Positions 11,137 through 22,099 of a DNA stretch of 64,000 nucleotides are shown piece after piece. A program made the position numbers and the translations under genes. Location: NCBI GenBank assembly GCA_963681505.1, contig OY811976.1:2120916-2184915 (forward strand). Reading direction: 5' to 3'. The first letter of the stretch is position 1. Each line of letters starts with the position of its first letter. This DNA is from Eunapius fragilis (Eukaryota; Porifera; Demospongiae; Spongillida; Spongillidae). The notes beneath the pieces were generated by a model that was given only the letters and a program-made list of their open reading frames with translations, ran no database searches and was not told the DNA's origin.

Positions 11137-12103
11137 CAGGGGCGGATGCAGGATTTTGGCGAGGGGGGGGGGGGGTCCGACATGAATAATAGATGAAAAG
11201 GAGGGGCGCGCGCGAAGTGCTCGAAAAATTTTGTGGTGCGCATTCCAATTTTAAATTTTCCACAGATTGTACATGTAAGGGGACCGGGGGTTGGAAACTA
11301 AACACCAAAAATGAGTGACACTCCGTTGCATTCTGCAAGGTTTCCAGGCTATTGTAGTCTTATGGATTCAAATGGCTGTGTTGTTACTTGCATGCGCTTT
11401 CCTGTGCTATTTGAGCCACTTAAAATGTACCATCACACTCCGGCAGATGGCCTACTTCAAGCAGTGAATTGTATAATTCAGCATAATATTCGTGCGCGAA
11501 AAAATTTATTGTACACATTCCACAGATTGTACATGTAGGGGGATTAGAAACGGAGGCAATCATAACCAATAAATGCGTGCCACTCCGTTACGTTCTGGTT
11601 TCCAGGCTATTGCGGTTTTGCGGATTTATACGGCTAGTGTGTTTCGTCACAGATTTGCATTGTACGTTACATGCGCCGGCTTAGTTTCTTTGCTATGTTA
11701 AAATTTAAAATTTAAAATTTAAATTTGCAATGGTCTTGGAGCAAGGTGCATTCAACCTTGATGGGTACTAATAATAGAGCACGAATCAAAATACTGCGGA
11801 AAGAATATCTGCGGAACTGAAGAATATCTATATTATACAACAGTGGGTTAGCATTTTGGAATACATTTACCTTACGTATAAATAACAGCCTACTACGTAT
11901 CTCGCAATTTACAGAACTAAAATATAGTACTACTAATGAATAAGCAATAAGAATAAGCTATTTAGCAACTTCACGAAGTGCACTCCGTAGACATGTATAT
12001 CTCACGTGCGACACGTCATACGCTAATTATATTCATATTCAGGTTCGAGGGGGGGGGGGGGGTCCAGACACCCTGGACCCCCCCCCCCCTGGATCCGCCA
12101 CTG
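11137..12103. mobile_element. hAT-like non-autonomous element with CAGGGGCGGATCC-type ends
   Basis: The left end CAGGGGCGGATGCAGGATTTTGG and the right end CCTGGATCCGCCACTG are imperfect inverted repeats, each followed inward by a G or C homopolymer. The flanks share CCGTC, a possible remnant of an 8-bp target duplication. It lies inside the ACTCCG palindrome array. Related ends occur at 23001-23297 and 37427-37699. No transposase is seen in its 967 bp. Confidence 0.6.
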
Positions 12104-12210
12104 CCGTCGGGGGACAATTTACTCCGAAGTAAAATGTCCTGTAGTATAATTTACTCCGAAGTAAAATGTCCGGTAGGATAATTTACTCCGACGGACACTT
12201 TCCTCCGTGA
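12104..12210. repeat. Fragment of the ACTCCG(A/G)AGT palindromic array
   Basis: Three copies of GGACAATTTACTCCGAAGTAAAATGTCC-type palindromes end with GGACACTTTCCTCCGTGACAGATCC, the mirror image of the left edge of the array at 4788. A short leftover (GACCACTTACTCCGTC) also precedes the hAT-like element at 11120-11136, so that element interrupted this array. Confidence 0.75.
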
Positions 12211-12213
12211 CAG

Positions 12214-12421
12214 ATCCAAATGCCAGGAGTTAGGTTGGTCCTGCATTCCATTGGCATTTCAGACGTATGGAAATTGGGGCAAAGAGGCCCATGTTACCAT
12301 TTCAAGGCTGGCACCTTTCTTCCCCAAGTCATCAGTGGTGGCGGAGATTTATGGGCGGTTGAATACGGCCCTGATCCGGTCCATTGCCAGAGCCATCCTG
12401 GCTAGGGAGCTCCTACCCTCC
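12214..12421 (+). pseudogene. 3'-terminal fragment of the R2-like retroelement family
   Basis: The frame reads KCQELGWSCIPLAFQTYGNW, then EAHVTISRLA and YGRLNTALIRSIARAILARE. It matches the C-terminal end of the copies at 17590-18157 and 18300-19613 (KCRALGWVCIPLAVETYGCW ... IYQRLNLTLVCYVARALLS). Only the last 69 codons or so remain. They are open in this frame, so the piece is recent or was conserved when it inserted. Confidence 0.8.
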
Positions 12422-12789
12422 TAACTGCTTATGTTTGTGTTTGGTGTATAGTATTAGCATAAAATTATTAAGGTGATCAACGCTCTAACTTTTCTGTAAA
12501 TACTGAAGTCTTCAAGCATTAAAATAGCACCCGTATGGCAGGCATTAACCTGCACAAATAAAAGATCTCTGTATACAACAGATTATAGTGCGATTTTGTG
12601 GGTCATACCACTTTGTGAGGTGTGAAAAACGTAAATTTTTGGAAGAGAAAAAGGTTCAAATTTTAAGGATATTTCTAGTTCACTATGAGCTATGAGGCTG
12701 ATCCAGAAATAAAGGTCTATGAGCATGATAGCTACAAGGCTGATCGATCCCATGTCCTTATCGGAAGTTTCGTTAGAAACTTCCATATA

Positions 12790-13110
12790 GGATTTGACCA
12801 CGACTATGAATGTCATTAAAAAAAGCGACCCGTCTGTATTAACAACACTCCCGACGATCGGATCGTGTACCTTGTTTTAGCAATCGATCTAGAAGTCAAA
12901 AATGAGTAGTTTCGTTTTTGTTTCATGTCGCTGAACCGCGTGGTTGTTGAGAACAAGAGTGTACTGCCCGTCCTCGTACCCAGTCTCGGAACAAGGGGCG
13001 GGTCGTCTTCTTCTTCTTCTTCTTCTTGGCAACGCATAACTCAGGACAGGAACATTTCTAAGCGATGAAAATTTCACCAATAGCTTCAGAATCGGCTGGA
13101 GGACTCGCTT
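12790..13110. repeat. Dispersed repeat shared with 41340-41660
   Basis: Both copies begin ATAGGATTTGACC(A/C)CGA(C/T)TATGAATGTCATT, contain CTCGTACCCAGTC followed by a TTC run (12 bp or more here), and end GGAACA...AAAATTTCACCAATAGCTTCAGAAT. The copies are clearly related but diverged. The unit may be a small transposon whose end is the CTCGTACCCAG motif. Confidence 0.65.
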
Positions 13111-13277
13111 TTATATAATATAATACATTGATAAACAATCGACTATCAGCCTCCTATGTCTTGTATAATTTAATTACGGTATCTAAAGATAAACGGCATG
13201 TGTATAAAGAAATGAAAAGGGAGAAGCAGCCATACAACAGTCATTGGGTTACTTGGGTATGAAAAAAAATTAAGAAA

Positions 13278-13562
13278 ACAAGTAAATAAAAACATTCTCT
13301 ACGAGAAAGTTGGTGGGATATAGGATTTGATTATGACATTGGTGGTGTAAAAAGCAAGGAAACAAGGTCTTATCAGAAGGGAAAATGTCATAGTCCTATA
13401 TTTAGCACACAAACAACACATGCCCTAGAAATGTGCTAAATATAGGACTATGAGATTTTCCCTTCTGATAAGACCTTGTTTCCTTGCTTTTTACACCACC
13501 AATGTCATAATCAAATCCTTATCCCACCAACTTTCTCGTAGAGAATGTTTTTATTTACTTGT
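13278..13562. mobile_element. Snapback MITE copy 1 (near full-length palindrome)
   Basis: The 285-bp element is almost one long inverted repeat. The left arm ACAAGTAAATAAAAACATTC ... TCATAGTCCTATATTTAGCAC is mirrored by GTGCTAAATATAGGACTATG ... GAATGTTTTTATTTACTTGT around a loop of about 30 bp. RNA from it would fold into a stem of about 125 bp. No coding potential. Confidence 0.95.
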
Positions 13563-13573
13563 CTAAAAAGAAA

Positions 13574-13825
13574 ACAAGTAATAAAAACATTCCCTATGAG
13601 AACGTTGGTGGCATATAGGATTGGAAGTCAATAATTGTGCAAAAAGGAAGAGGGTCTAATAAGAAGGGGAAAAGTATTAGACACAAACATAATGTCCTAC
13701 AAGTATATAGGACTATTATATTTTCCCTTCTTATTAGACCCTTGTTTCCTTCCTTTTTACACCACTATTGCCTTCCAATCCTATATGCCACCAACGTTCT
13801 CATAGGGAATGTTTTTATTACTTGT
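13574..13825. mobile_element. Snapback MITE copy 2
   Basis: A 252-bp near-perfect inverted repeat with ends ACAAGTAATAAAAACATTCC and the mirror image. It belongs to the same family as copy 1 but the arms differ internally (CAATAATTGTGC loop side, GGAAGAGGGTCTAATAAGAA). It lies only 11 bp from copy 1. Confidence 0.95.
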
Positions 13826-14109
13826 GTTATAAGAATTGCTATAAATTTCTCCGAAGCTGTATCATGGCATTAGAAATAATATAAATTGGAACTGATTTGT
13901 AGCATAGAGTATGCATGCATATTGATGAAAGAGCATGTCTAAATGTTACTATGCTGCCGTTTTTGTCTTTGAACCTGAGGTTAAACAACATCACATTGGT
14001 TTCTCAGCTTGCAGAAAATAAAGAGGGTTTACCAGGTGGACTCCAGAATACCTGCAGTTTTGATCTTCTGCTGAACAAAATATTCCAAATGCTGGTTGTT
14101 CAAACTTTG

Positions 14110-14320
14110 TGAGGGGAGGGAACATTGATGTTGTGAGAGGAGGGGACATGGGTGTTGTGAGGGGAGGGAACATGGATGTTGTGAGGGGAGGGGACATGGG
14201 TGTTGTGAGGGGAGGGAACATGGATGTTGTGAGGGGAGGGGACATGGGTGTTGTGAGGGGAGGGAACATGGATGTTGTGAGGGGAGGGGACATGGGTGTT
14301 GTAAGGGATGGTAACCGTTT
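14110..14320. repeat. 24-bp GTGAGGGGAGGG(A/G)ACATGG minisatellite
   Basis: About nine units of 24 bp alternate between AACATGGATGTT and GACATGGGTGTT endings, giving a 48-bp higher-order period. Open frames on both strands (VRGGNMDV / TTSMFPPL repeats) are by-products of the 24-bp unit. Confidence 0.9.
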
Positions 14321-14329
14321 GTTTTGATC

Positions 14330-15760
14330 ATGCAGAATGATTCTGATGTGCAATAGTTAGGGTATGTGGAGCTAGGTAGCTTGCAATACAATATTTATCA
14401 CTTTTCAGCCATTGAAGGACAAAATCTCTGCGATACTTTTGCATATTTTCATCTGATCTACAATTTTTGTGATTCAGACTGGACCAGTGAATTTTGACCA
14501 GCACATAATTTGTTTCGTGCAGACACTGAACATGTAGGTAGCTTGTAGATGTAGGTGTCATTTTTGTACTTATCCAGGAGTATTTTTAAGAGAATTTTTT
14601 AATGCCCATGTCTTTCCATTCAGCCTCACTGCTATTTCCTAAATCTTACTACTTAGCATCGTTTTCAATTTATGTGGCTTCTTGTAATCAAAACAAAAGT
14701 GACTCCAACAGAGAGCTCATTTATGGTACGGTTTGGTATTGCCAAATGTCCAATCAATAGTTCCATATTGAAAACAACAAAGTGCGTTCTTTGACGTTCC
14801 TGTAAAAGTGTATGGTTTGTGGTGCACGGCGGGTTGGTAACATAAACACTGGCCTGCATCATAGATATTATAATAATGGCAGGTCTAATTAATCTTATTT
14901 CTTATATTACGTACAGTACACGTTTCGCCGGAAGTGAATCAAATCCTACGGCACATGTATAGCTTCTATTGTTGTACTTCAGGTTCTCATGTCTTAGAAC
15001 CTCACTTCCTCTTTCCCATTCTTAACTTCGTGCAAACCAAAATTTTTATGTGCCCTGTGCTGGCAATGATATGCCGGCATAGCACAACATTACTGAGCTG
15101 AGTCTATATCAGTAATTTAATTACTACATTGGAGTGCACTGTATACAAGACCTCCACATCACTTAATAAATCGATGTTCTTGGGCAGCGGGCGCGAGCAT
15201 CCCGCCAAAATGTAAGCCTAGATCAAATTACAGTTGCTGCAGTTAAATTGGCTGCTCTAAGCAGGAAGTCCTATTGCATTCGGGCTCCGCAGAATATATT
15301 TCTGATTCAAAATAATATTATCCTTGGTCATATTAAGGAGTAACTTGACTGCTTCTTCATATCCTTCACTGTTGCTAATGATTTGACGTTTGCATCGTTC
15401 AAGGTGCCGGCTTAGCAAATGATGGTTCAGGTTACATTATTGTTTAACACCAACCAATCACTTAATTATGTTGGAAGAAGCAGTTTGCAATGCACATGCA
15501 TTAATGTCATTCTTTTCATTTTTTTTTTTTAATATAATGAAATAAAAACCACTGGCACAAGCAATCTCCCCCAGATTAATTTGAAATCAAAGCTGCTGAT
15601 TCAGAAAATACGTAATAAAATCGTACGTGAACAACACAATTATACAGCGAGCACAGTGTACCTATTCTCACATATAAGACACATCACACATGCAGCATAT
15701 TAGACATGGTTGAGTACAAATACAGCATAATACTAAAGCCTACAGTATAATTATGCTTTA
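14330..15760. other. No gene recognised
   Basis: The region downstream of the kinase gene is AT-rich. I see no exon with both splice sites and no transposon end. The 3' UTR of the kinase (minus strand) probably occupies part of 15500-15764. Confidence 0.5.
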
Positions 15761-15764
15761 ACAT

Positions 15765-17000
15765 TCACTTCTTGGGCAGAGTACCATATACAAAGTCCTC
15801 CTCCTTCAACATCAGAGCTTTTGTAGTTAACAATGTGCAAATCAGGAGAAAGCTGGGTCTCTTGCTAGGGTCACCTTGCCAGCATGCTTTCATTATACTT
15901 CCCAAAACAGGTGGAATCTTTCTTGGAAGTGGTAGCCGGTATCCGTCTTGCAATTTGGAACCAATTTCATATGATCTCAATTCTTCATATGGAGTTTTTG
16001 TAGGCCTAAACATTTCCCACATCAGCACACCATAACTCCACACATCTGATGCAACAGAGAAGTGCTTTTTGGTAAAACTCTCTGGAGCCATCCAGCGGAC
16101 TGGCAAGGGATCATTTGATGAAGCCACATATATAGCCCTGCCCTCTGGTATTTCTCGAAGTAAACCAAAGTCTGCAACTTTGCATTGTTCATTGCCATCA
16201 ACTAATATATTTCTCGCAGCAAGATCCTATGAATAATATTGTCATCAAAAAATTGCGCCAACTCCTACCACACACTCACCCTGTGAATAAGTCCTTTTTC
16301 TGAAATATAATGCATTGCCATTACAATGTCAATCATGTACTTCACCAATTTTGTATGAGGGCGATTGTTATTCTGAGTAAGGAATATAGCATAGCTTGGT
16401 GAAACATTGTATGCATACACATACTGTCAAAAACGTCTTGAGATCTGAATTTTGTAAAAATTCAAATATTATCGCAGGGAACTGGAACACTTCACCTGCA
16501 AATGAGAACGACAAACAAATTATTTGATCACACAATATAATAGACTGTACCTTCATCCACAATACCATACATTTTAACAATATTGGGATGTATGAGCTGT
16601 GATAGCCTTGCCATCTCCTTCACAAAATTAGCTTTCTTAGTGGGATTTGAGACGTTTTTGACAGTCTTGACTGCTACCTCAATAGGTGTAAACTGTCCCA
16701 CAAGAATGGCCTTAAAAACCTCTCCAAATTGACCTAGAACGCATTATAGTTGGGGATATGAACAAGCATTATCGTTTTACCTTCTCCGATTTTGTGCATT
16801 CCAGACAGCGATGAAGGTGTAATATGAGCAACCACATCAGTATTCACTAATTCATTGACAATGATATCAGTTGTTTCTAAACAGACATGTGATGGTAACT
16901 TTTTTGAAACATAGATGTACATGAATGCAATAATAATAAGGATGTCGTGCACATACTTGCTTTTGCCCATTCAGGCCTGGCGGTGGCATAGTCTGCTTCA
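15765..17000 (-). CDS. Tyrosine protein kinase, 3' exons of an intron-rich gene
   Basis: Seven minus-strand exons join in frame with GT...AG introns of about 54-105 bp: 17000-16957, 16876-16781, 16733-16551, 16495-16425, 16372-16280, 16226-15765 (stop), and probably 17125-17073 upstream. The product holds the glycine loop ([12 protein letters not shown]), the VAVKTVK lysine, the IHR/DLAARN catalytic loop split by an intron, VADFG, and the tyrosine-kinase signature PVRWMAPES, then [13 protein letters not shown] and a short tail ending [10 protein letters not shown]. It transfers phosphate from ATP to protein tyrosines. All key residues are present, so it looks functional. No transmembrane or ligand-binding exon was found, so receptor versus cytoplasmic type is open. 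Upstream exons may lie beyond the retroelement cluster at 17.6-21.7 kb. Confidence 0.92.
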
Positions 17001-17072
17001 CTGCTAATTAGGCTGAAAGAAAAGTTGATAAGGTTAGCGGTCTTTCAGAATGAAAATTATAATTATGCATAC

Positions 17073-17125
17073 TTGTTCTCTGTGGACATCTGCATGACAT
17101 CGCTCAACATCATCTCTTTCAAGTA
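17073..17125 (-). CDS. Probable additional upstream exon of the kinase gene
   Basis: The minus strand ends with ...MMLSDVMQMSTEN and a donor ACAA|GTATGC. Joined to the next exon it gives [16 protein letters not shown] in phase. The acceptor is unclear (AAAG or AAAGAG after a T-rich tract). The rightmost boundary is approximate. Confidence 0.5.
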
Positions 17126-17589
17126 TGAAATTCAGAAAAAAAAATTCCATGATAACAAATTTCAATACACAGTACATGTCAACGAGGTCAACAGAGTGGC
17201 TGGTATCTAGTTTGGTGAAAATTGGATGCATAACACGCAGATCTATATGGGGCTGGCTATGACTGTGATCGACATGGGTTGCATTCGTGCACAGTTTTGA
17301 GTCGTAATCCTGCTGAGGTTTATACTGATAGTGATATTCAAAAGCTAATTATCTCATACCATGACAACGTCAACAATGAGAAAGCTATATTACATGCCTG
17401 TGCATTTTCTTTGTATTAAAACTGCTCAGACATGTCAGAACCTCGATTTGTTGAAGGACCATATATAAAAACTCGCTTGAGACACTACATAGGATTCAAA
17501 TTGTGTTGTGTAATGGTCACATTATTATTATTATGAGCATAGCAATTAACATCGTAGTTCTTATCACTATAATAATAATAATAATAATA

Positions 17590-18157
17590 CTCGACCCTCT
17601 TGGGCATCATGCAGTAACCTGCAAAGGGGGAGGGGATGCAGTGATACGGCATAATGCCCTGAGGGATGTATTTGCGCAATTCTGCCATAGGGCTCGTCTG
17701 GGTGGTCAATTGGAGATAGGGTATGGATCGGGAGGGGATTTTTCTAATTGCCGGCCAGCGGACTTTCTGGTCCCCAACTGGATCGACACTGGGCAAGCCA
17801 GCTGCGTTTGACCTAACTGTAGTCTCACCGCTTAACTCCAATACATTGATTGAAGCGGAGCTACAAGTGGGTCAGCAGCTGGTAAGGCCGAAGTGCGCAA
17901 GCACAATGCCAATGACCCTAAGTGCAGGGAGTTGGGGTGGGTCTGCATTCCCTTAGTGGTCGAGTCTTATGGGTGCTGGGGGGAAGAAGCACATAGTTCG
18001 TTTTCTCGCCTTGCAGCCCGCCTGGCTTTGCAGTTACAGTACAGCAAGTCCAAAGCCACAACGACCATATACCAGAGACTTAACCTGACTTTAGTCTGTT
18101 GTAATGCAAGAGCCATGCTATCCCGTGCAAGGCTGTTGCCATCAGTAGACGGGGGTT
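17590..18157 (+). pseudogene. R2-like non-LTR retroelement 3' end, copy 1 (5'-truncated)
   Basis: The frame opens inside a zinc-binding segment (LDPLGHHAVTCKGGGDAVIR), passes through HNALRDVFAQFCHRARLGG and the putative restriction-like endonuclease core (RPADFLVPNW ... GKPAAFDLTVVSP), and ends ELGWVCIPLVVESYGCW ... RAMLSRARLLP. Frame shifts occur near 17795 and 17890. A TAATAATAATAATAATA tract lies immediately upstream. The missing 5' part is typical of incomplete target-primed reverse transcription. Its own tail runs to the AAT tract at 18285-18312. Confidence 0.8.
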
Positions 18158-18299
18158 AATTGAGACATGTGGGTTAGGGTGGGTGTTCTTTGGGTGTTGT
18201 GGGTCTTTTTGGTGTGCTGTACACTACTTAGGGGTTTTATTTCGTTGTACGTGTAATCTTTGTTCAATAATAATATGTTGATTATTAAAATAATAATAA

Positions 18300-19613
18300 T
18301 AATAATAATAAACATGGAGATCCTAGGGGCCCCTGTTGGCGACATCATCTTTTGCGCCAAGTTCATGGCTCAGAAACGGGCCAGGGCAGCCAGGTTATTG
18401 ACCCAGCTGACGGAGGTGGGTTCCATCGACCCCCAAATTGCCCTCCTCCTCCTGCCCCATTGCGCATCCTTTTGCAAGTTCGTTCACCTGGCTTGCTCCA
18501 CACCGCCACCTCTCATTTCCGACGGCCTGGCCCTTTTTGATGCTGATGTTCACCGCCACTTCTCTGACTGTGTGGCAATTGATGCCTCAGACTCGGTGTG
18601 GCAGCAAGCCCAACTGAGCCTTAGCCGGGGCGGCCTAGGACTCCGCAAATTGGCATTGCACTGTTCGGCTGCCTTCCTGGCCTCCGTTAACAAGGCAGGA
18701 TGCACAACCCCACCTGACGAGTTCACAGCACACACTGTTGCCATTTTCAACAGCTTGGTCCCCTCTGCATGCTCCATCTCAATGGAATTTTTGCAGACTT
18801 CAACCGTGCGTCAAAAAGACCTATCCGCCAGGATTGAAGACCACCAATTTGACCAGCTGTTCCTCGCTGCTACCCCTGCCAACCGTGCTCGCCTGCTCTC
18901 AGTCGCATCCTGCCACGCTTTATCCTGGTTGTCGGTCATTCCAGCTAGGGGCCTCAACCTGCACATGGACCCAGCCGAGTTCCCGGTGGCCCTCAAATGG
19001 TGGCTGGGCGTCGACACGTCACCTCACCTTCGGTGCCCTCATTGCCCTGACCACCAGTTAGACCCTCTTGGTCACCATGCCTTAACGTGCAGGGGAGGCG
19101 GGGACGCTCTCCTGCGCCACAACAGCCTGCGTGATGTCGTTGCCCAATTCTGCCACAGGGCTCGCCTGGGTGGTCAACTCGAGGTGGGAGGAGGGACTGA
19201 GGCTGATGGTTCCCGAAGCCGGCCAGCCGACTACCTGGTGCCCAATTGGTCCACAGGCAAACCAGCTGCTTTCGACATCAAGTGACCTCTCCGCTTAACC
19301 CTATTTCCTTGCCCGAAGCAAAGGTCACTGGTGGTTCTGCAGCTCAGATGGCCAAGATGCGCAAACACATCTCCAACGACCCCAAGTGCAGGGCCTTGGG
19401 GTGGGTTTGCATTCCACTGGCCGTTGAGACCTATGGGTGCTGGGGAACAGAAGCCAGGGACTCCTCTCGTGTAGCAGCTCGGCTGGCCTTACAGCTACAT
19501 TGCAGCAAGTCCAAAGCCTTGGTCAGCATTTACCAACGGCTGAACCTCACTTTGGTTTGCTACGTAGCCAGGGCCTTACTTTCCTGTGTCGGCACCCAGA
19601 CCCCAGAGGTTTA
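18300..19613 (+). pseudogene. R2-like non-LTR retroelement 3' end, copy 2
   Basis: A 341-codon open frame (18260-19285) continues after one frame shift to 19613. In order it shows a post-RT segment with GGLGLRKLALHCSAAFLASV, a zinc knuckle (CPHCPDHQLDPLGHHALTC, Cys-Cys-His-His-Cys), HNSLRDVVAQFCHRARLGGQ, then RPADYLVPNWSTGKPAAFDI, which fits a PD-(D/E)xK restriction-like endonuclease. The tail is CRALGWVCIPLAVETYGCW ... RALLSC. The reverse transcriptase domain is missing (5' truncation just after an AATAATAAT tract). GC is much higher than in the surroundings. The family call (R2-type LINE with C-terminal nuclease) is from motif order only. Confidence 0.8.
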
Positions 19614-19739
19614 AAAACTTTAGTTTAGGACTCCCTCATGATTTCATTTTGTTCATGTTATTGATACGTGCTACTGTTTAATGTTGTAATGTTATGTTTA
19701 TTGATTAATAATAAAAATAAAATAATAATAATAATAATA

Positions 19740-21690
19740 ACAATTTATGTGTACATACATTACATACATTACACAATGGCAAGTAATGGCATAAATGAAT
19801 ATGCACTAATATACTGCCGGTCCTAAAATGGGTAACATTTACAAAATGGAGACAAGTCTGCATTGCTGAGTTTAGACCTAAATATTGTTTCGGAGGATGC
19901 TGTAACCACAGAGTCTGGTAATGAATTCCAAATGTGCATAACTCTGATTGAGAAAAAGTTTGAGTGAAAATTATGGTGAGGTAATGACAAAGGACTAAGT
20001 CTGATTGAGTTCCCTCTTGTTCTGTATGGTGACAAATTGATACGAAACAAAAAGCTGATGCATCAAGATCTACAAGGTTTTTCACAATCTTGAAACACTT
20101 AACAAGGTCAAAATACACTCTACGATACTCCAACGAATGAAGACCTAAATTAGCAAGACGATCAGTATAGCTCATAGTAGGCAGCTTTACTTGTACAAAA
20201 ATAGCTCTGGTGAAAAAGCGTTGAACTCTTTCGACACATTTAATGTTTTGTATGAGCCACGGATTCCACACTGGAGTATTGTATTCGAGAATTGGTCTCA
20301 CATATGAAGTGAATACTTGAAAAAGCGTCGAGATATGTAGCGTTTGAAGACCTTTAAGTAGAAGGGAACACCTTTGGAAAGCCTTTGCAGCAATAGATGC
20401 ACAATGTAAACTGGGTTTTAAATCAGATGTAATATGAACACCTATGTCACAAATATCAAAAACCCTATTTATCAGCACACCACCCAGGGAGTAAGAATTG
20501 CTTGCAGAATTATGTCCAAAGATATTAACACTGCACTTCTGAAAAGCAATATTAAGCTGCCACGTTTCAGACTATATACAAATATTCGACAAAGACAGAG
20601 ACAAAGGTGAGGATGAATCAGAAGAATGTGTACCATAGAGTTTGGTATCATCTGCAAATATTTTAGCTTGAACTGGTGGTACTAAACAATCCGGAAGGTC
20701 ATTGATATAAATGAGGAATAATAGGGGTCCAAGCACTGATCCATGAGGAACACCACTGGTAACAGGTAGTGAAGAAGATAAAGACTGATCTATATAAACT
20801 TGCTGAAAACGATTCATAAGAAATGAAGATAACCACCTCACCAAGTGGGGAGTAAACCCATAGCACTCTACCTTATATAGCAGTTTTCTATGAGAGATAG
20901 AATCAAAGGCTTAGCAAAGTCTATATACACAGAATCAATTTTAGAACAAATATCAGTATGGAGAGTCCATTCATTAAGTGTGATTAGCAATTGGGTACAA
21001 GTAGAACGCCTGGCAAGAAAGCCAAACTGATCTTTGGAGATAAGGCTATTAGAATAAAGAAAGAAAACCATTGATTCGTACACAATAGACTCCATTACTT
21101 TGCAACAAACACTGGTAAGAGAAACCGGACGATAATTGCTAGGTAATTTATGGGAACCTTTTTTGAAAATGGGACAAACAATCGCCTCATTCCAACCCTG
21201 AGGTATACTCCCACAGTCCATAGACATTGTAAAATGCCTGGACAATGGAAAGGCAATGACAGAAGCAACTGATTTTAAAAATCCAGCAGGAAAACCATCT
21301 GGCGTTCTGGAATATTTAGAAGGAAGGCGCTTCAGGGTACATAGTACTTTATTGTAAGTAAACTCAACTTGTTGATATGCCTGGACACAAGAAACTTTTA
21401 GATGGAAGATGGGTAAAACACCATTATCAATGGTAAAAACAGAAGCAAAGTAATCATTTAAAACATTGCGTTTGTCATGATCGGTTATAGCAAGAGAAGC
21501 ATCAGTCTTCATAAGGGGTGGAATAGAAGATGTGTGACTTAGTTTTAAATTAACATATTAATATAGTTTGGATGAATTGTTACTGTTGATGATATTACAT
21601 TCATGAGAATCATAAAAGGACTGTGTTGCAAGTTCATATTCTTTAGAATTTTTTACAAATAAGTATCGGTTACTAAGTGTTTGCCTACTG
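19740..21690 (-). pseudogene. CR1/Jockey-like LINE, 5'-truncated reverse transcriptase ORF
   Basis: The minus strand encodes an RT in broken frames: DGFPAGFLK, GWNEAIVCPIFKKG and NYRPVSLTSVCCKVMESIV (fingers), QFGFLARRSTCTQLL, SGVPHGSVLGPLLFLIYIND, then FADDTKLYG (catalytic Asp pair). A thumb and C-terminal region follows (YVRPILEYNTPVWNP ... RVQRFFTRAIF; FSIRVMHIWNSLPDSVVTAS). The upstream endonuclease is absent, and frame changes occur near 20870, 20570 and 20050. The 3' end is a (TTA)n tail at 19700-19740 abutting the tail of the plus-strand retroelement. It once copied its RNA into DNA at the nick site; this copy is dead. Confidence 0.88.
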
Positions 21691-21948
21691 AAACTTCAGT
21701 GCCAAAATACGTTTACAACTTTATTGCATCTGGATCGATGAAACCCATATTTAATTATGACGAACTTTCAGTGAAAATATTGGTAGATATCAACCTCCCA
21801 GGATAAAATTTTACTGAATTGAGAGGATTGTAATAGTGTCTGTATATACAACATGCCATTAACGCTTCCACTTTCTTGTAAGTGCTATGACACAATGTAA
21901 ATAAATGCAAGTAATAATGATACATTATCAACATGTCATGCAACTCAC

Positions 21949-22078
21949 CTAAATTAACATAGTTCGGTTGTTTTCCCTTTCCATTTTGGTGAAGGATTGA
22001 AAGCATTTCTGTCAATTCAGAAACTTGAGTATGTGTAAAAGTAGTATCTATTTTCTCTGCTAAGTTGCTAGTGTCCAA
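21949..22078 (-). CDS. Candidate exon, unrecognised (possibly kinase gene 5' part)
   Basis: An open minus-strand segment reading LDTSNLAEKIDTTFTHTQVS ... QPNYVNLG ends at a consensus donor (TTAG|GTGAGT). The acceptor side is unclear. NYVNL resembles a phosphotyrosine docking motif. It lies on the same strand as the kinase exons with a retroelement cluster between, so it could be an earlier exon of that gene. That link is inference only. Confidence 0.35.
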
Positions 22079-22099
22079 CACAGTGTCAGGTGCTCAAAT

